A stretch of DNA of 64,000 bases from NCBI RefSeq assembly GCF_000735455.1, contig NZ_JMPS01000087.1, forward strand, positions 186,001 through 250,000. Reading direction: 5' to 3'. Under the pieces are notes generated by a model that worked only from the letters and a program-made list of their open reading frames with translations, made no database searches and was not told the DNA's origin. Both the position numbers and the translations under genes were made by a program. This DNA comes from Yokenella regensburgei ATCC 49455. GTDB taxonomy: Bacteria > Pseudomonadota > Gammaproteobacteria > Enterobacterales > Enterobacteriaceae. Shown here one piece after another: positions 1 through 8,750 of the stretch (position 1 is the stretch's first letter; each line of letters begins with the position of its first letter).

Positions 1-821
1 CGATGCTGGCTCCGCCTATCATCTATTTCGCTCACGCCTCGTTTGGCTGGCAAGGTGCCTTTATGTTCACCGGCGTGCTGGCACTGCTGTGGGTGATACT
101 GTGGTGGGCGTTCTATCACAATCCGGACAAACACCCGAATCTGGGTAAGGCTGAGCTGGACTACATCAGGCAGGATAACGAAGCGCCAGCGGTAAAACTG
201 CCGTTCCTGACCGCGCTGAAAACCGTGGGTAAAAACAAGCGCTTCTACGGCATCGCTATTCCGGCCTTTATGGCGGAACCGGCGTGGGCGGTGCTGAGCT
301 TCTGGGTACCGCTGTATCTGGCCAAAGAACATGGCATGGATCTCAAGCAGATTGCCATGTTCGCCTGGCTCCCTTTCCTTGCCGCCGATCTCGGTAGCGT
401 CGCGAGCGGTTACCTGACGAAGCTGTATACCCGCCTGTTCGGTGCTTCCCGCGTCAACTCGATCGTCGCAAGCTCGGTCACCGGCGCATTCCTGATGATT
501 TCGCTGGGAATTGTTGCCATCACCCGTGACCCCTACATCACCATCGTCCTGATCTCCATCGGCGGCTTCGGCCATCAGATCATCTCCTGCATGCTGAGCG
601 CCCTGGTGGTGGAATCTTTCGACAAAGGCCAGATGGCAACCGTTAACGGCATGCGCGGCTCGGCTGCGTGGATCGCAAGCTTCCTGTTCTCCCTGTTAAT
701 CGGGGTTACCGCCGACAAAATTGGCTTTAACCCACTGTTCATCGCCATGGGCTTTTTTGACCTGATTGGCGCCGTATTCCTGGTTTCCTTTATCGCTGAA
801 CGTCGCGCCAAACGCGCCTGA
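1..821 (+). CDS. MFS transporter, ExuT-like (5' end outside window)
   Basis: C-terminal 272 or so residues of an inner-membrane permease whose start lies before the window. The sequence from about residue 70 on (FYGIAIPAFMAEPAW, then IAMFAWLPFLAADLGS) follows the anion:cation symporter branch of the major facilitator superfamily, closest in my memory to the hexuronate transporter ExuT. Several hydrophobic helices are visible up to the basic end AERRAKRA. Only 15 bases separate it from the GH31 gene, so the two are probably one operon that imports and cleaves a glycoside, perhaps an acidic one. The substrate is inference. Confidence 0.8.
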   Translation, partial: MLAPPIIYFAHASFGWQGAFMFTGVLALLWVILWWAFYHNPDKHPNLGKAELDYIRQDNEAPAVKLPFLTALKTVGKNKRFYGIAIPAFMAEPAWAVLSFWVPLYLAKEHGMDLKQIAMFAWLPFLAADLGSVASGYLTKLYTRLFGASRVNSIVASSVTGAFLMISLGIVAITRDPYITIVLISIGGFGHQIISCMLSALVVESFDKGQMATVNGMRGSAAWIASFLFSLLIGVTADKIGFNPLFIAMGFFDLIGAVFLVSFIAERRAKRA

Positions 822-836
822 GAGTGGATGTAAATT

Positions 837-3203
837 ATGAAGACGCTTAAACACTGGACATTTGAAACGCAGTCAGCCCATCACGTTGAGCTGAAAGTCG
901 ACGGCCAGCACAGACTGTGCCTGTATATGCTGGAACAAAATCTGTTCCGCGTGCTGATTAAACGCAAAGGCGAACTGGCGCTCGACCGTACCTGGAGCAT
1001 CGCCCCGGCGCAGGATGTGCCGTGGGAAGGTCGCTCCCGTGAAGACTTAAGTGGTTTTACCCTCCCCGCGTGGACGCTGGTTCAGCGGGATAACCAGTTG
1101 ACGATTGCCACCGAGCAGCTGCGCGTGACCGTCCACCAGCCGCTGTGGCTGGAATGGCATTATCGTGACGAGAGCGGTGAATGGCAGTACCTGACCGGCG
1201 ACCGCCCGACCAGCGCCTATCTGCTCAACGCCCACGGCGACGGCGCCGCGCACTACCTGAGCCGCCGCAAAGACGAACGTTTTTACGGCCTTGGCGAAAA
1301 AGCGGGCGATCTGCAGCGCACCGGTAAACGTTTTGAAATGCGTAATCTCGATGCCATGGGCTATAACGCGGTCAGCACCGATCCGCTGTATAAACATATT
1401 CCATTTACGATAACCCAGCGCGCCGATGTCAGCCACGGCCTGTTCTACGACAACCTCAGCAGCTGCTGGTTAGATCTGGGTAAAGAGATCGACAACTATC
1501 ACACCGCCTATCGCCGCTGGCAGGCCGAAGCTGGTGACATCGACTACTACATGTTTACCGGCAAGCGCGTACTCGACGTGACCAAAACCTTTGTGCGTCT
1601 GACCGGCAAAACCTTCTTCGGGCCGAAGTGGAGCCTGGGCTACAGCGGCTCCACCATGCACTACACCGACGCGCCGGACGCACAAAATCAGCTGATGAAC
1701 TTCATCCGCCTGTGCGAAGAGCATGCTATCCCGTGCGATTCGTTCCAGCTCTCCTCCGGCTACACCTCGATAAACGGCAAGCGCTACGTCTTTAACTGGA
1801 ACTACGATAAAGTGCCGCAGCCGAAGGTGATGAGCCAGGCTTTCCACGATGCGGGTCTGCACCTGGCGGCGAATATCAAGCCGTGCCTGCTGCAGGATCA
1901 CCCGCGCTACCACGAAGTGGCTGAGCGCGGTCTGTTTATTCGTGACTCAGAATCCGATATGCCGGAGCGCTCCAGCTTCTGGGATGACGAAGGCTCCAAC
2001 CTCGACTTTACCAACCCGGAAACCGTGGCCTGGTGGCAGGAAGGCGTCACCACTCAGCTGCTGGAAATGGGGATCGACTCCACCTGGAACGACAATAACG
2101 AATTCGAGGTCTGGGACGGCGAAGCCCGCTGCCATGGCTTCGGAAATGAGATTGCCATTAAGCATATCCGCCCGGTGATGCCACTGCTGATGATGCGCGC
2201 CTCGATGGAAGCGCAGCAGCGCTTCGCACCGGAAAAACGCCCGTACCTGATTTCACGCTCCGGCTGCGCCGGGATGCAGCGCTACGTGCAAACCTGGAGC
2301 GGCGATAACCGCACCAACTGGGATACTCTGCGCTACAACACCCGCATGGGCGTTGGCATGAGCCTTTCCGGTTTGTACAACGTCGGTCATGACGTGGCGG
2401 GCTTCTCCGGTGATAAACCGGATGCCGAACTGTTCGTCCGTTGGGTGCAAAACGGCGTGATGCACCCGCGCTTCACCATTCACTCCTGGAACGACGACCA
2501 GACGGTCAACGAGCCGTGGATGTACCCGGCGATCACTCCGGCTATCCGCAGCGCGATTGAGCTGCGCTACCGCCTGCTGCCGTACCTGTACACCCTGCTG
2601 TGGCAGGCACACGCCGAGGATGAGCCAATGCTGCGCTCCACTTTCCTCGATCACGAACATGACGAGCAGACCTTCGAGGAGTGCGACGACTTCCTGCTGG
2701 GTCGCGATATTCTGGTAGCAAGCGTGGTGGAGCCAGGCCAGCGCGAGCGCCGCGTGTGGCTGCCCGCCAATGAAGCCGGCTGGTATGATTTCTACAGCCA
2801 CGAGTGGTTCTCCGGCGGCCAGTGGATAACTCTCGATGCTCCGCTGGAAAAACTGCCGCTGCTGGTGCGCGCCGGTGCCGGTCTGCCGCTGAGCGAGCGT
2901 ATTACCTGGGTTAATGCGAAGAAAGATGACCAACGAGAACTGCGCCTGTTCCCGCTGAAAGGCGTGGGGACAACCTCCGGGCTGCTGTTTGAAGACGATG
3001 GCGAAAGCTGGGGCTATAAAGACGGCAACGCGCTGTGGCTGGAGTGGGAAATGGCGTGCAGTGCGAATACGGTCAACCTGAAGGTGAGCACCCGCGGTGA
3101 TTATGTTCCGGCGTGGAAAACGCTGCAGGTAACGCTCCCTGCAGGTGACAAGCGCAAACTGCTGATTAACGGTGTCGCCGCCGATACCTGGGTACGAAAC
3201 TAA
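837..3203 (+). CDS. Glycoside hydrolase family 31 (alpha-glycosidase)
   Basis: A 788-residue cytoplasmic-type enzyme without signal peptide. GH31 hallmarks are present: the nucleophile motif STWNDNNE with Asp419 and the acid/base motif TWSGDNR with Asp490, followed by the GHDVAGF segment. The N-terminal beta-sandwich carries KRFYGLGEKAGDL, typical of the family. It is not YicI, which differs throughout. GH31 enzymes hydrolyse alpha-linked glucosides or xylosides with retention; the specificity cannot be read here. It follows the ExuT-like permease by 15 bases and ends in a strong terminator, so it is the last gene of that operon. Confidence 0.85.
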   Translation: MKTLKHWTFETQSAHHVELKVDGQHRLCLYMLEQNLFRVLIKRKGELALDRTWSIAPAQDVPWEGRSREDLSGFTLPAWTLVQRDNQLTIATEQLRVTVHQPLWLEWHYRDESGEWQYLTGDRPTSAYLLNAHGDGAAHYLSRRKDERFYGLGEKAGDLQRTGKRFEMRNLDAMGYNAVSTDPLYKHIPFTITQRADVSHGLFYDNLSSCWLDLGKEIDNYHTAYRRWQAEAGDIDYYMFTGKRVLDVTKTFVRLTGKTFFGPKWSLGYSGSTMHYTDAPDAQNQLMNFIRLCEEHAIPCDSFQLSSGYTSINGKRYVFNWNYDKVPQPKVMSQAFHDAGLHLAANIKPCLLQDHPRYHEVAERGLFIRDSESDMPERSSFWDDEGSNLDFTNPETVAWWQEGVTTQLLEMGIDSTWNDNNEFEVWDGEARCHGFGNEIAIKHIRPVMPLLMMRASMEAQQRFAPEKRPYLISRSGCAGMQRYVQTWSGDNRTNWDTLRYNTRMGVGMSLSGLYNVGHDVAGFSGDKPDAELFVRWVQNGVMHPRFTIHSWNDDQTVNEPWMYPAITPAIRSAIELRYRLLPYLYTLLWQAHAEDEPMLRSTFLDHEHDEQTFEECDDFLLGRDILVASVVEPGQRERRVWLPANEAGWYDFYSHEWFSGGQWITLDAPLEKLPLLVRAGAGLPLSERITWVNAKKDDQRELRLFPLKGVGTTSGLLFEDDGESWGYKDGNALWLEWEMACSANTVNLKVSTRGDYVPAWKTLQVTLPAGDKRKLLINGVAADTWVRN

Positions 3204-3244
3204 GCCGATAAATTAAGCCGATAGTTTCCATCAGTAACAAAATA

Positions 3245-3275
3245 CGCCATGAGTGTAACTGCTCATGGCGTTTTT
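3245..3275 (+). terminator. Rho-independent terminator after the GH31 gene
   Basis: A perfect 9-bp stem (CGCCATGAG at 3245-3253 with CTCATGGCG at 3262-3270) is followed by five T. Confidence 0.85.
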
Positions 3276-3326
3276 ATTACGCCAGTTATACCCTCAAAGA
3301 GCCCTTTCCCCTGCGGATCCGAGACC

Positions 3327-3572
3327 ATGAAAATAGTAACCGCCGTTTCCATTGCACTACTGCTTAGTTCCACAAGCGCGCTGGCATTTCAGGAAAAACC
3401 CGTACAGGAAGTTGCCGCCCAGAGCTCGCAGAAAAATACCCCGGCTCTGAGTCAGTTTTCTGATGACGATAATGATGGTGCAATTGCGCAGGCTTATGGT
3501 CCGGCGGCATTCAGTGGCACATCGGTCAGCAGCACTGTTTACCCCATGCCGGTACCACATTCTCAGCGGTAA
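3327..3572 (+). CDS. Small exported protein, 81 aa, unknown function
   Basis: I do not recognise this protein. It begins MKIVTAVSIALLLSSTSALA, a good Sec signal peptide with cleavage likely after Ala20. About 60 mature residues follow, with an acidic patch (SDDDNDG) and a Ser/Pro-rich end. An upstream in-frame ATG at 3249 lies inside the terminator hairpin, so I chose 3327. The ribosome binding site is weak (GAG eight bases before). It stands alone between the GH31 terminator and convergent ybiT. Confidence that it is expressed is moderate. Confidence 0.5.
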   Translation: MKIVTAVSIALLLSSTSALAFQEKPVQEVAAQSSQKNTPALSQFSDDDNDGAIAQAYGPAAFSGTSVSSTVYPMPVPHSQR

Positions 3573-3600
3573 GTGCCCGAGAAAATGGCACCAGACAGTC

Positions 3601-3634
3601 CCCTCTCCCTAAGGGAGAGGGTCAGGGTGAAGGG
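3601..3634. repeat. Short palindromic intergenic repeat, C/G-rich
   Basis: CCCTCTCCC (3601-3609) pairs with GGGAGAGGG (3613-3621) around a 3-base loop, followed by the AGGGTGAAGGG tail. It lies between convergent genes. This type of small palindrome recurs between genes in enterobacteria; related ones lie at 18641 and 38768. Confidence 0.65.
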
Positions 3635-3637
3635 AAG

Positions 3638-5233
3638 TTAACCGTCGATCCCTTTGCTACGCAGATAATCTTCGTAGTTACCGGTGAAGTCCACCACGCG
3701 CTCTGGCGTAATTTCAATCACACGGGTCGCCAGCGAGCTCACAAACTCACGGTCGTGGGAAACGAAAATCAGGGTGCCCTGATACATTTCCAGCGCCATG
3801 TTCAGCGATTCGATAGATTCCATATCCAGGTGGTTGGTTGGTTCGTCCATTACCAGGATGTTTGGTTTTTCCATCATCAGCTTACCAAACAGCATGCGGC
3901 CTTTTTCACCACCGGAGAGCACTTTGGCAGGCTTTTTGATATCGTCCTGGCTGAACAGCAGACGACCCAGAATGCTGCGCACGGCCTGCTCGTCATCGCC
4001 TTCCTGCTTCCACTGGCTCATCCAGTCGAAGACGGTCAGGGAGTTTTCGAACTCATACTCATGGTCCTGCGCGTAGTAACCCACCTGCGCGTTTTCAGAC
4101 CATTTCACGCTACCGTGGTCAGGCTGAAGCTCGCCCACCAGGGTTTTCAGCATGGTTGATTTACCCACGCCGTTAGCACCGATAATGGCAATCTTCTCGC
4201 CCACTTCCAGCAACAGGTTGAAGTTTTTAAACAGCGGGCCGTCCTCAAAACCTTTCGCCAGCGCTTCGACTTCCAGCGCGTTACGGAACAGTTTCTTATC
4301 CTGTTCAAAGCGGATGAACGGGTTCTGACGGCTGGAGGCTTTGACTTCGTCGAGTTTGATTTTATCAATCTGACGAGCGCGCGAGGTCGCCTGACGTGAT
4401 TTAGAGGCGTTGGCACTAAAGCGGCTGACGAAGGACTGCAGGTCTGCTATCTGCGCTTTCTTCTTGGCGTTATCCGCCAGCAGACGTTCACGGGCCTGGG
4501 TTGCCGCCGTCATATACTCGTCGTAGTTGCCCGGGTAAACGCGCAGTTCACCGTAATCAAGATCCGCCATGTGGGTGCAGACCATGTTCAGGAAGTGACG
4601 GTCGTGCGAGATAATGATCATGGTGCTGTCGCGATCGTTGAGCGTCTGCTCCAGCCAGCGGATGGTGTCGATGTCCAGGTTGTTCGTCGGTTCATCGAGC
4701 AACAGGATATCCGGGTTGGAGAACAGTGCCTGCGCCAGCAGTACACGCAGCTTCCAGCCTGGAGCTACTTCGCTCATCGGGCCGTAGTGCTGTTCCACCG
4801 GAATACCTACGCCAAGCAGCAGCTCACCGGCGCGGGATTCCGCGGAGTAGCCGTCCATTTCACCGTATTTGACTTCCAGATCGGCCACCTTATAGCCGTC
4901 CTCTTCGCTCATTTCTGCGAGGCCGTAGATGCGGTCGCGCTCCTGTTTCACTTCCCAGAGCTCCGCGTGACCCATGATCACGGTATCGAGCACAGTAAAC
5001 TCTTCGAAGGCGAACTGGTCCTGGCGCAGCTTACCGATGCGCTCGTTAGGATCGAGAGAGACGTTGCCCAGCGTCGGTTCGAGATCGCCGCCGAGGATTT
5101 TCATAAAGGTGGATTTGCCGCTACCGTTGGCGCCAATCAGGCCGTAACGGTTGCCGCCGCCAAATTTGACGGAGATGTTTTCGAACAGCGGCTTACTGCC
5201 GAACTGCATGGTGACGTTGCTGGAGACTAACAC
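3638..5233 (-). CDS. ybiT: ABC-F ATPase YbiT
   Basis: Soluble protein of 531 residues with two ABC ATPase domains and no membrane segment, as in ABC-F translation factors that act on ribosomes. Walker A motifs lie near residue 34 (GANGSGKST) and residue 352 (GANGVGKST). The second signature is LSGGEKG, the first is degenerate (SEVAPGWK), and both Walker B motifs read MDEPTNH or LDEPTNN. A charged linker sits between the domains (about 240-320). It matches E. coli YbiT almost residue for residue. I chose a GTG start at 5233, preceded by AGGG, because the protein then begins [13 protein letters not shown] as in E. coli; a longer frame starts at 5266. Confidence 0.95.
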   Translation of the reverse strand: MLVSSNVTMQFGSKPLFENISVKFGGGNRYGLIGANGSGKSTFMKILGGDLEPTLGNVSLDPNERIGKLRQDQFAFEEFTVLDTVIMGHAELWEVKQERDRIYGLAEMSEEDGYKVADLEVKYGEMDGYSAESRAGELLLGVGIPVEQHYGPMSEVAPGWKLRVLLAQALFSNPDILLLDEPTNNLDIDTIRWLEQTLNDRDSTMIIISHDRHFLNMVCTHMADLDYGELRVYPGNYDEYMTAATQARERLLADNAKKKAQIADLQSFVSRFSANASKSRQATSRARQIDKIKLDEVKASSRQNPFIRFEQDKKLFRNALEVEALAKGFEDGPLFKNFNLLLEVGEKIAIIGANGVGKSTMLKTLVGELQPDHGSVKWSENAQVGYYAQDHEYEFENSLTVFDWMSQWKQEGDDEQAVRSILGRLLFSQDDIKKPAKVLSGGEKGRMLFGKLMMEKPNILVMDEPTNHLDMESIESLNMALEMYQGTLIFVSHDREFVSSLATRVIEITPERVVDFTGNYEDYLRSKGIDG

Positions 5234-5401
5234 GCGAAATACCCTGAGAGAGATGACAAACGGCATAGTATGCCATCAACCGCACCATATTTCACGGATA
5301 CGGGCATTTTCTTTCCATTATTCCGAAATGCTTCCAACCGCCCGGGGAATTGCTACAGTTGAAACAAACGTAAAAAAAATGTGATTTAGTACACATCCGA
5401 A

Positions 5402-5430
5402 TTCCTTGTTGGCAGGAATGCACATATAAT
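5402..5430 (+). promoter_or_regulatory. Likely sigma-70 promoter of ldtB
   Basis: A consensus -10 TATAAT (5425-5430) stands 17 bases after TTCCTT (5402-5407), a poor -35. It lies about 60 bases before the ldtB start. Confidence 0.55.
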
Positions 5431-5492
5431 GCGCTCCCATTGATGTTTGAATTCTCAATCAACCGCCTACATGGCCCTGATACTTCGCACAC

Positions 5493-6413
5493 ATGAAAAT
5501 GAAACTCTCGACACTTTTTGCGGCGGCACTCGCCGTTGTAGGCTTTTGTAATACGGCATCAGCCGTCACTTACCCACTGCCAACCGACGGTAGCCGTCTG
5601 GTGGGTGAGAACCTGGTGACCACCATTCCTGAAGGCAACACCCAGCCGCTGGAGTATTTTGCGGCGAAGTACCAGATGGGCCTGTCTAACATGCTGGAAG
5701 CTAATCCTGGCGTGGACACCTACCTGCCGAAAGGCGGCACCGTGCTGAACATTCCTCAGCAGTTGATCCTGCCGGATACCGTGCATGAAGGTATTGTCAT
5801 CAACAGTGCGGAAATGCGTCTGTATTACTACCCGAAAGGCACCAATACCGTTCTGGTACTGCCAATCGGTATCGGCCAGTTAGGCAAAGATACGCCAATC
5901 AACTGGACGACTAAGGTTGAACGTAAGAAAGCGGGCCCGACCTGGACCCCAACGGCGAAAATGCACGCGGAATATGCGGCAGCCGGTGAACCGCTGCCAG
6001 CGGTTGTTCCTGCTGGCCCGGACAACCCGATGGGTCTGTACGCGCTGTATATCGGTCGCCTGTACGCTATTCACGGCACCAACGCTAACTTCGGTATCGG
6101 CCTGCGCGTGAGCCACGGCTGTGTGCGTCTGCGTAACGAAGACATCAAGTTCCTGTTCGAAAACGTACCGGTAGGTACCCGCGTGCAGTTCATTGATGAG
6201 CCAGTGAAAGCCACTACCGAGCCGGATGGCAGCCGTTATGTGGAAGTCCACAACCCGCTCTCCGTGACGGAAGCGCAGTTCACCGGCGGCGAAATCGTAC
6301 CAATCACCCTGACCAAAGCGGTGCAGACGGTGACCGGTCAGTCTGACGTTGACCAGAACGTACTGAATCAGGCGATTCAGAACCGTTCCGGGATGCCGGT
6401 TCGTCTGAACTAA
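5493..6413 (+). CDS. ldtB: L,D-transpeptidase LdtB
   Basis: Periplasmic enzyme of 306 residues that links Braun lipoprotein to peptidoglycan meso-diaminopimelate (formerly YbiS/YbiS-type Ldt). A signal peptide ends at TASA (residue 24). A LysM-like region spans about 40-90 and the YkuD catalytic domain follows. The signature [10 protein letters not shown]...SHGCVRLR supplies His194, His208 and the nucleophile Cys210. It is collinear with E. coli YbiS over its full length. It is monocistronic and ends in a strong terminator shared with the convergent GntR gene. Confidence 0.95.
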   Translation: MKMKLSTLFAAALAVVGFCNTASAVTYPLPTDGSRLVGENLVTTIPEGNTQPLEYFAAKYQMGLSNMLEANPGVDTYLPKGGTVLNIPQQLILPDTVHEGIVINSAEMRLYYYPKGTNTVLVLPIGIGQLGKDTPINWTTKVERKKAGPTWTPTAKMHAEYAAAGEPLPAVVPAGPDNPMGLYALYIGRLYAIHGTNANFGIGLRVSHGCVRLRNEDIKFLFENVPVGTRVQFIDEPVKATTEPDGSRYVEVHNPLSVTEAQFTGGEIVPITLTKAVQTVTGQSDVDQNVLNQAIQNRSGMPVRLN

Positions 6414-6429
6414 TTCAGACAACAGAGAC

Positions 6430-6460
6430 AAAAAAGGCGGATATTTTATCCGCCTTTTTT
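6430..6460. terminator. Bidirectional terminator between ldtB and the GntR gene
   Basis: GGCGGAT (6436-6442) pairs with ATCCGCC (6448-6454). It is flanked by A6 on one side and T6 on the other, so it can end transcription from both directions. Confidence 0.9.
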
Positions 6461-6461
6461 A

Positions 6462-7178
6462 TTAGCCGTTATTCACAATCACAATGCCGCCGTGATCGTA
6501 GCGGTAGTGGCAATGCGCATATTCCAGCGGCGTACCGTCTTCCAGATACACCACCTGTTCCACCTCCAGCACCGGGTCGGCAGGCTCCTGCACCAGATGC
6601 GTTTTATCCAACGCTCCGGCTTTAATTGCCCGAACCACCCGATACGATCCCATGATTTTAAGCTCCAGCGTTTCCTGCACATAGCGAAACACAGAGCTCT
6701 CAAGATGACTTTTATTTAGCCCGGGTACCAGCGCCACCGGCATCACGGTCGTGTCGAGAGAAATCACCTCACCGTTGAGCAACCGCAGGCGGACAAAATC
6801 ATACACCGGCGCATCGGCATCAATCATTAGCGCGGTCTGCTCCTGCTCGGAGGGGAAACGCAGTTCAAAGCGCAGTACCTCGCTGCCCACTTTCCCGAGA
6901 TGCTCCCAGGTCCTGGTGGCGCCAAAATAGTCGCTGCCCGCCAGATCCCACTGCGAGAGCTGGCGGAAGTTTTTACGCACGAAGGTGCCCTGCCCCTGGC
7001 GGGTGTAGATAACCCCTTCGACAATCAGCTGACGCATCGCCTGCTGAATGGTCATCCGGCTGGTCCCAAACTCGGCCGCCAGCGCGTGCTGATCGGGTAG
7101 CGGTTCGCCATCGTGATACTGCTGGCTGATTATCCGTTTGCGGATTTCCCGCGCGATGGTGAGATACTTCGCCGCCAT
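6462..7178 (-). CDS. GntR/HutC-family repressor of the GH1 cassette
   Basis: 238 residues: an N-terminal winged helix (about 5-70, with RMTIQQAMRQL as recognition helix) and a C-terminal UTRA ligand domain, as in HutC, TreR and other regulators that sense sugar phosphates. AAGGAAC precedes the ATG at 7178. It lies 35 bases downstream of the 6-phospho-beta-glucosidase on the same strand, so it is cotranscribed with it and probably autoregulated through the two palindromes at 8604 and 8625. The inducer, likely a 6-phospho-beta-glucoside, is inference. Confidence 0.85.
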   Translation of the reverse strand: MAAKYLTIAREIRKRIISQQYHDGEPLPDQHALAAEFGTSRMTIQQAMRQLIVEGVIYTRQGQGTFVRKNFRQLSQWDLAGSDYFGATRTWEHLGKVGSEVLRFELRFPSEQEQTALMIDADAPVYDFVRLRLLNGEVISLDTTVMPVALVPGLNKSHLESSVFRYVQETLELKIMGSYRVVRAIKAGALDKTHLVQEPADPVLEVEQVVYLEDGTPLEYAHCHYRYDHGGIVIVNNG

Positions 7179-7213
7179 GCCTGTTCCTTTCGTGGTAAGT
7201 GAGCGCCCGCAGG

Positions 7214-8587
7214 TTACATTTCTTCGCCGTTGCTGTGAATAGCCCGCTTCAGCCAGGCGTAACTTTTCTTCGGTACGCGTTTCAGGTCTTTGAGGTCGTG
7301 GTTATCGCGGTTAACGTACACCACGCCGTAGCGTTTACGCATATCGCCCTGCGAGCTGAGAATATCGATAAGCCCCCAGCCGAGATAGCCGATAACCTCT
7401 GCGCCATCCTCCTCCATCGCCGCGCGCATCGCGTTAATATGCTCACGGTGATAGTCGATACGGTAATCATCTTCGACAGGGTTCACCCCATCCCACGCCT
7501 CAATCACCCCAATACCGTTTTCAATTGGGAATACCGGCATCCGCCAGTCGTTGTAATAGCGGGTGATGATTGTGCGGAACCCCAGCGGATCTATCTGCCA
7601 GTTCCACTCGGTGGCTTTCAGGAACGGGTTACGTTTATCACCAAACAGCATGTAGTTGTTGACCGGGGTCCCTTGCGGAATCGCATCGCTGTCCAGGGTG
7701 CGGCTGGCGTAATAGCTGAACGCCAGGTAGTCATTTTTGATGGTGGCGAGCAGCGCCAGATCTTCTTCACGGTAGATATCGTTAAAACCTTCACGCGCCA
7801 CCAGCGTCAGCACTTCCGGGCTGTAGCCTTCCCCCGCATAGACCCGCAGCAGGTTCTGGTTGAAGAACTCATCTAACTGCTGCGCGCAGAGGTAATCCCG
7901 TGGTTTGCAGGTGGCCGGATACACCAGCGCATGCGCCAGCATACCGCCCATCAGCTGCCGCGGGTGCGTCTCATGCAGGTAGTGGGTGAGGTGAGCGTGG
8001 GCCATCATCACATGATGCTGGATGGCGTACATGTCGCGCAGGGTTTTGTCACCCCGCGTATAGCCGGAAATCAGAAACGCCTCCGGGCCGTGATAGAGGT
8101 TCTGCTCGTTGAAGGTCAGCCAGTATTTCACCTTGCTACCGTAGCAGTCGATCACCTTCTGCCCGTAGCGCACGAACGCCTCCATCACCCGGCGATCGGT
8201 GAAGCCGTTATACTCATTTGCCAGATGCAGCGGCATATCGAAGTGATACAGGCAAATCATCGGCTCGATACCGCGGGCAATCAACGCATCAATAAAACGG
8301 TGATAGAAAGCAATACCCTCTTCGTTAAACGCCCCATCGCCGGTCGGGCAGACGCGGCTCCAGGCAATCTGGAAGCGATAGCAGTTCATGCCCAGATCTT
8401 TCATCAAATCGAAATCTTCTTCGTAGCGATGGTAGGAATCGGTCGCCACTTTCCAGTCTGACGAATTTTCACCCGGCTCGCGAATGTCGTACACCGACAT
8501 CCCTTTTCCCCCCTCGTTCCATGCCCCTTCGGTCTGCATACTGGATACTGAGTTACCCCATAAAAAATCGGCTGGCAGCTTTTTCAT
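7214..8587 (-). CDS. 6-phospho-beta-glucosidase, GH1
   Basis: About 457 residues of the GH1 TIM barrel. The acid/base is Glu161 in LTFNEQN, the nucleophile Glu356 in PIENGIG. The family context (AscB/BglA/BglB type) suggests cleavage of 6-phosphorylated beta-glucosides brought in by a PTS, but no PTS permease gene is beside it, which is odd. Start: a GTG at 8590 and an ATG at 8587 share one GGAG; I prefer the ATG. It is the first gene of a two-gene operon with its GntR regulator. Neither gene is found here in E. coli, so the pair is an inserted cassette. Confidence 0.85.
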   Translation of the reverse strand: MKKLPADFLWGNSVSSMQTEGAWNEGGKGMSVYDIREPGENSSDWKVATDSYHRYEEDFDLMKDLGMNCYRFQIAWSRVCPTGDGAFNEEGIAFYHRFIDALIARGIEPMICLYHFDMPLHLANEYNGFTDRRVMEAFVRYGQKVIDCYGSKVKYWLTFNEQNLYHGPEAFLISGYTRGDKTLRDMYAIQHHVMMAHAHLTHYLHETHPRQLMGGMLAHALVYPATCKPRDYLCAQQLDEFFNQNLLRVYAGEGYSPEVLTLVAREGFNDIYREEDLALLATIKNDYLAFSYYASRTLDSDAIPQGTPVNNYMLFGDKRNPFLKATEWNWQIDPLGFRTIITRYYNDWRMPVFPIENGIGVIEAWDGVNPVEDDYRIDYHREHINAMRAAMEEDGAEVIGYLGWGLIDILSSQGDMRKRYGVVYVNRDNHDLKDLKRVPKKSYAWLKRAIHSNGEEM

Positions 8588-8603
8588 CACGTCGCTCCGT
8601 AAT

Positions 8604-8636
8604 ATGACTAGTCATTTAACTATAATGACTAGTCAT
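8604..8636 (-). promoter_or_regulatory. Twin palindromic operators before the GH1-GntR operon
   Basis: The 12-bp palindrome ATGACTAGTCAT occurs twice, at 8604-8615 and 8625-8636, with centres 21 bp apart (two helical turns). The first copy begins 16 bases upstream of the GH1 start. HutC-type GntR proteins bind GT-N-AC palindromes of this form. Confidence 0.8.
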
Positions 8637-8705
8637 ATTAATGGCGAGCAGAAAAACAGCAAAGATCGGGATCGTTTTTTGTGAGCGCGGTTGAAAAATG
8701 GGTGA

Positions 8706-8733
8706 GCCGGGTGAGGCGTTAGCCACACCCGGC
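8706..8733. repeat. REP-like palindromic element
   Basis: GCCGGGTG (8706-8713) and CACCCGGC (8726-8733) flank AGGCGTTAGCCA, the layout of enterobacterial REP/PU sequences. It lies just past the aldo-keto reductase stop and may protect that mRNA end. Confidence 0.6.
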
Positions 8734-8750
8734 AGGATGGAAGGTTACTG

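Noticed and set aside
3249-3326. Upstream start for the 81-aa exported protein
   Set aside because: It would place the terminator hairpin inside the gene and bury the signal peptide.
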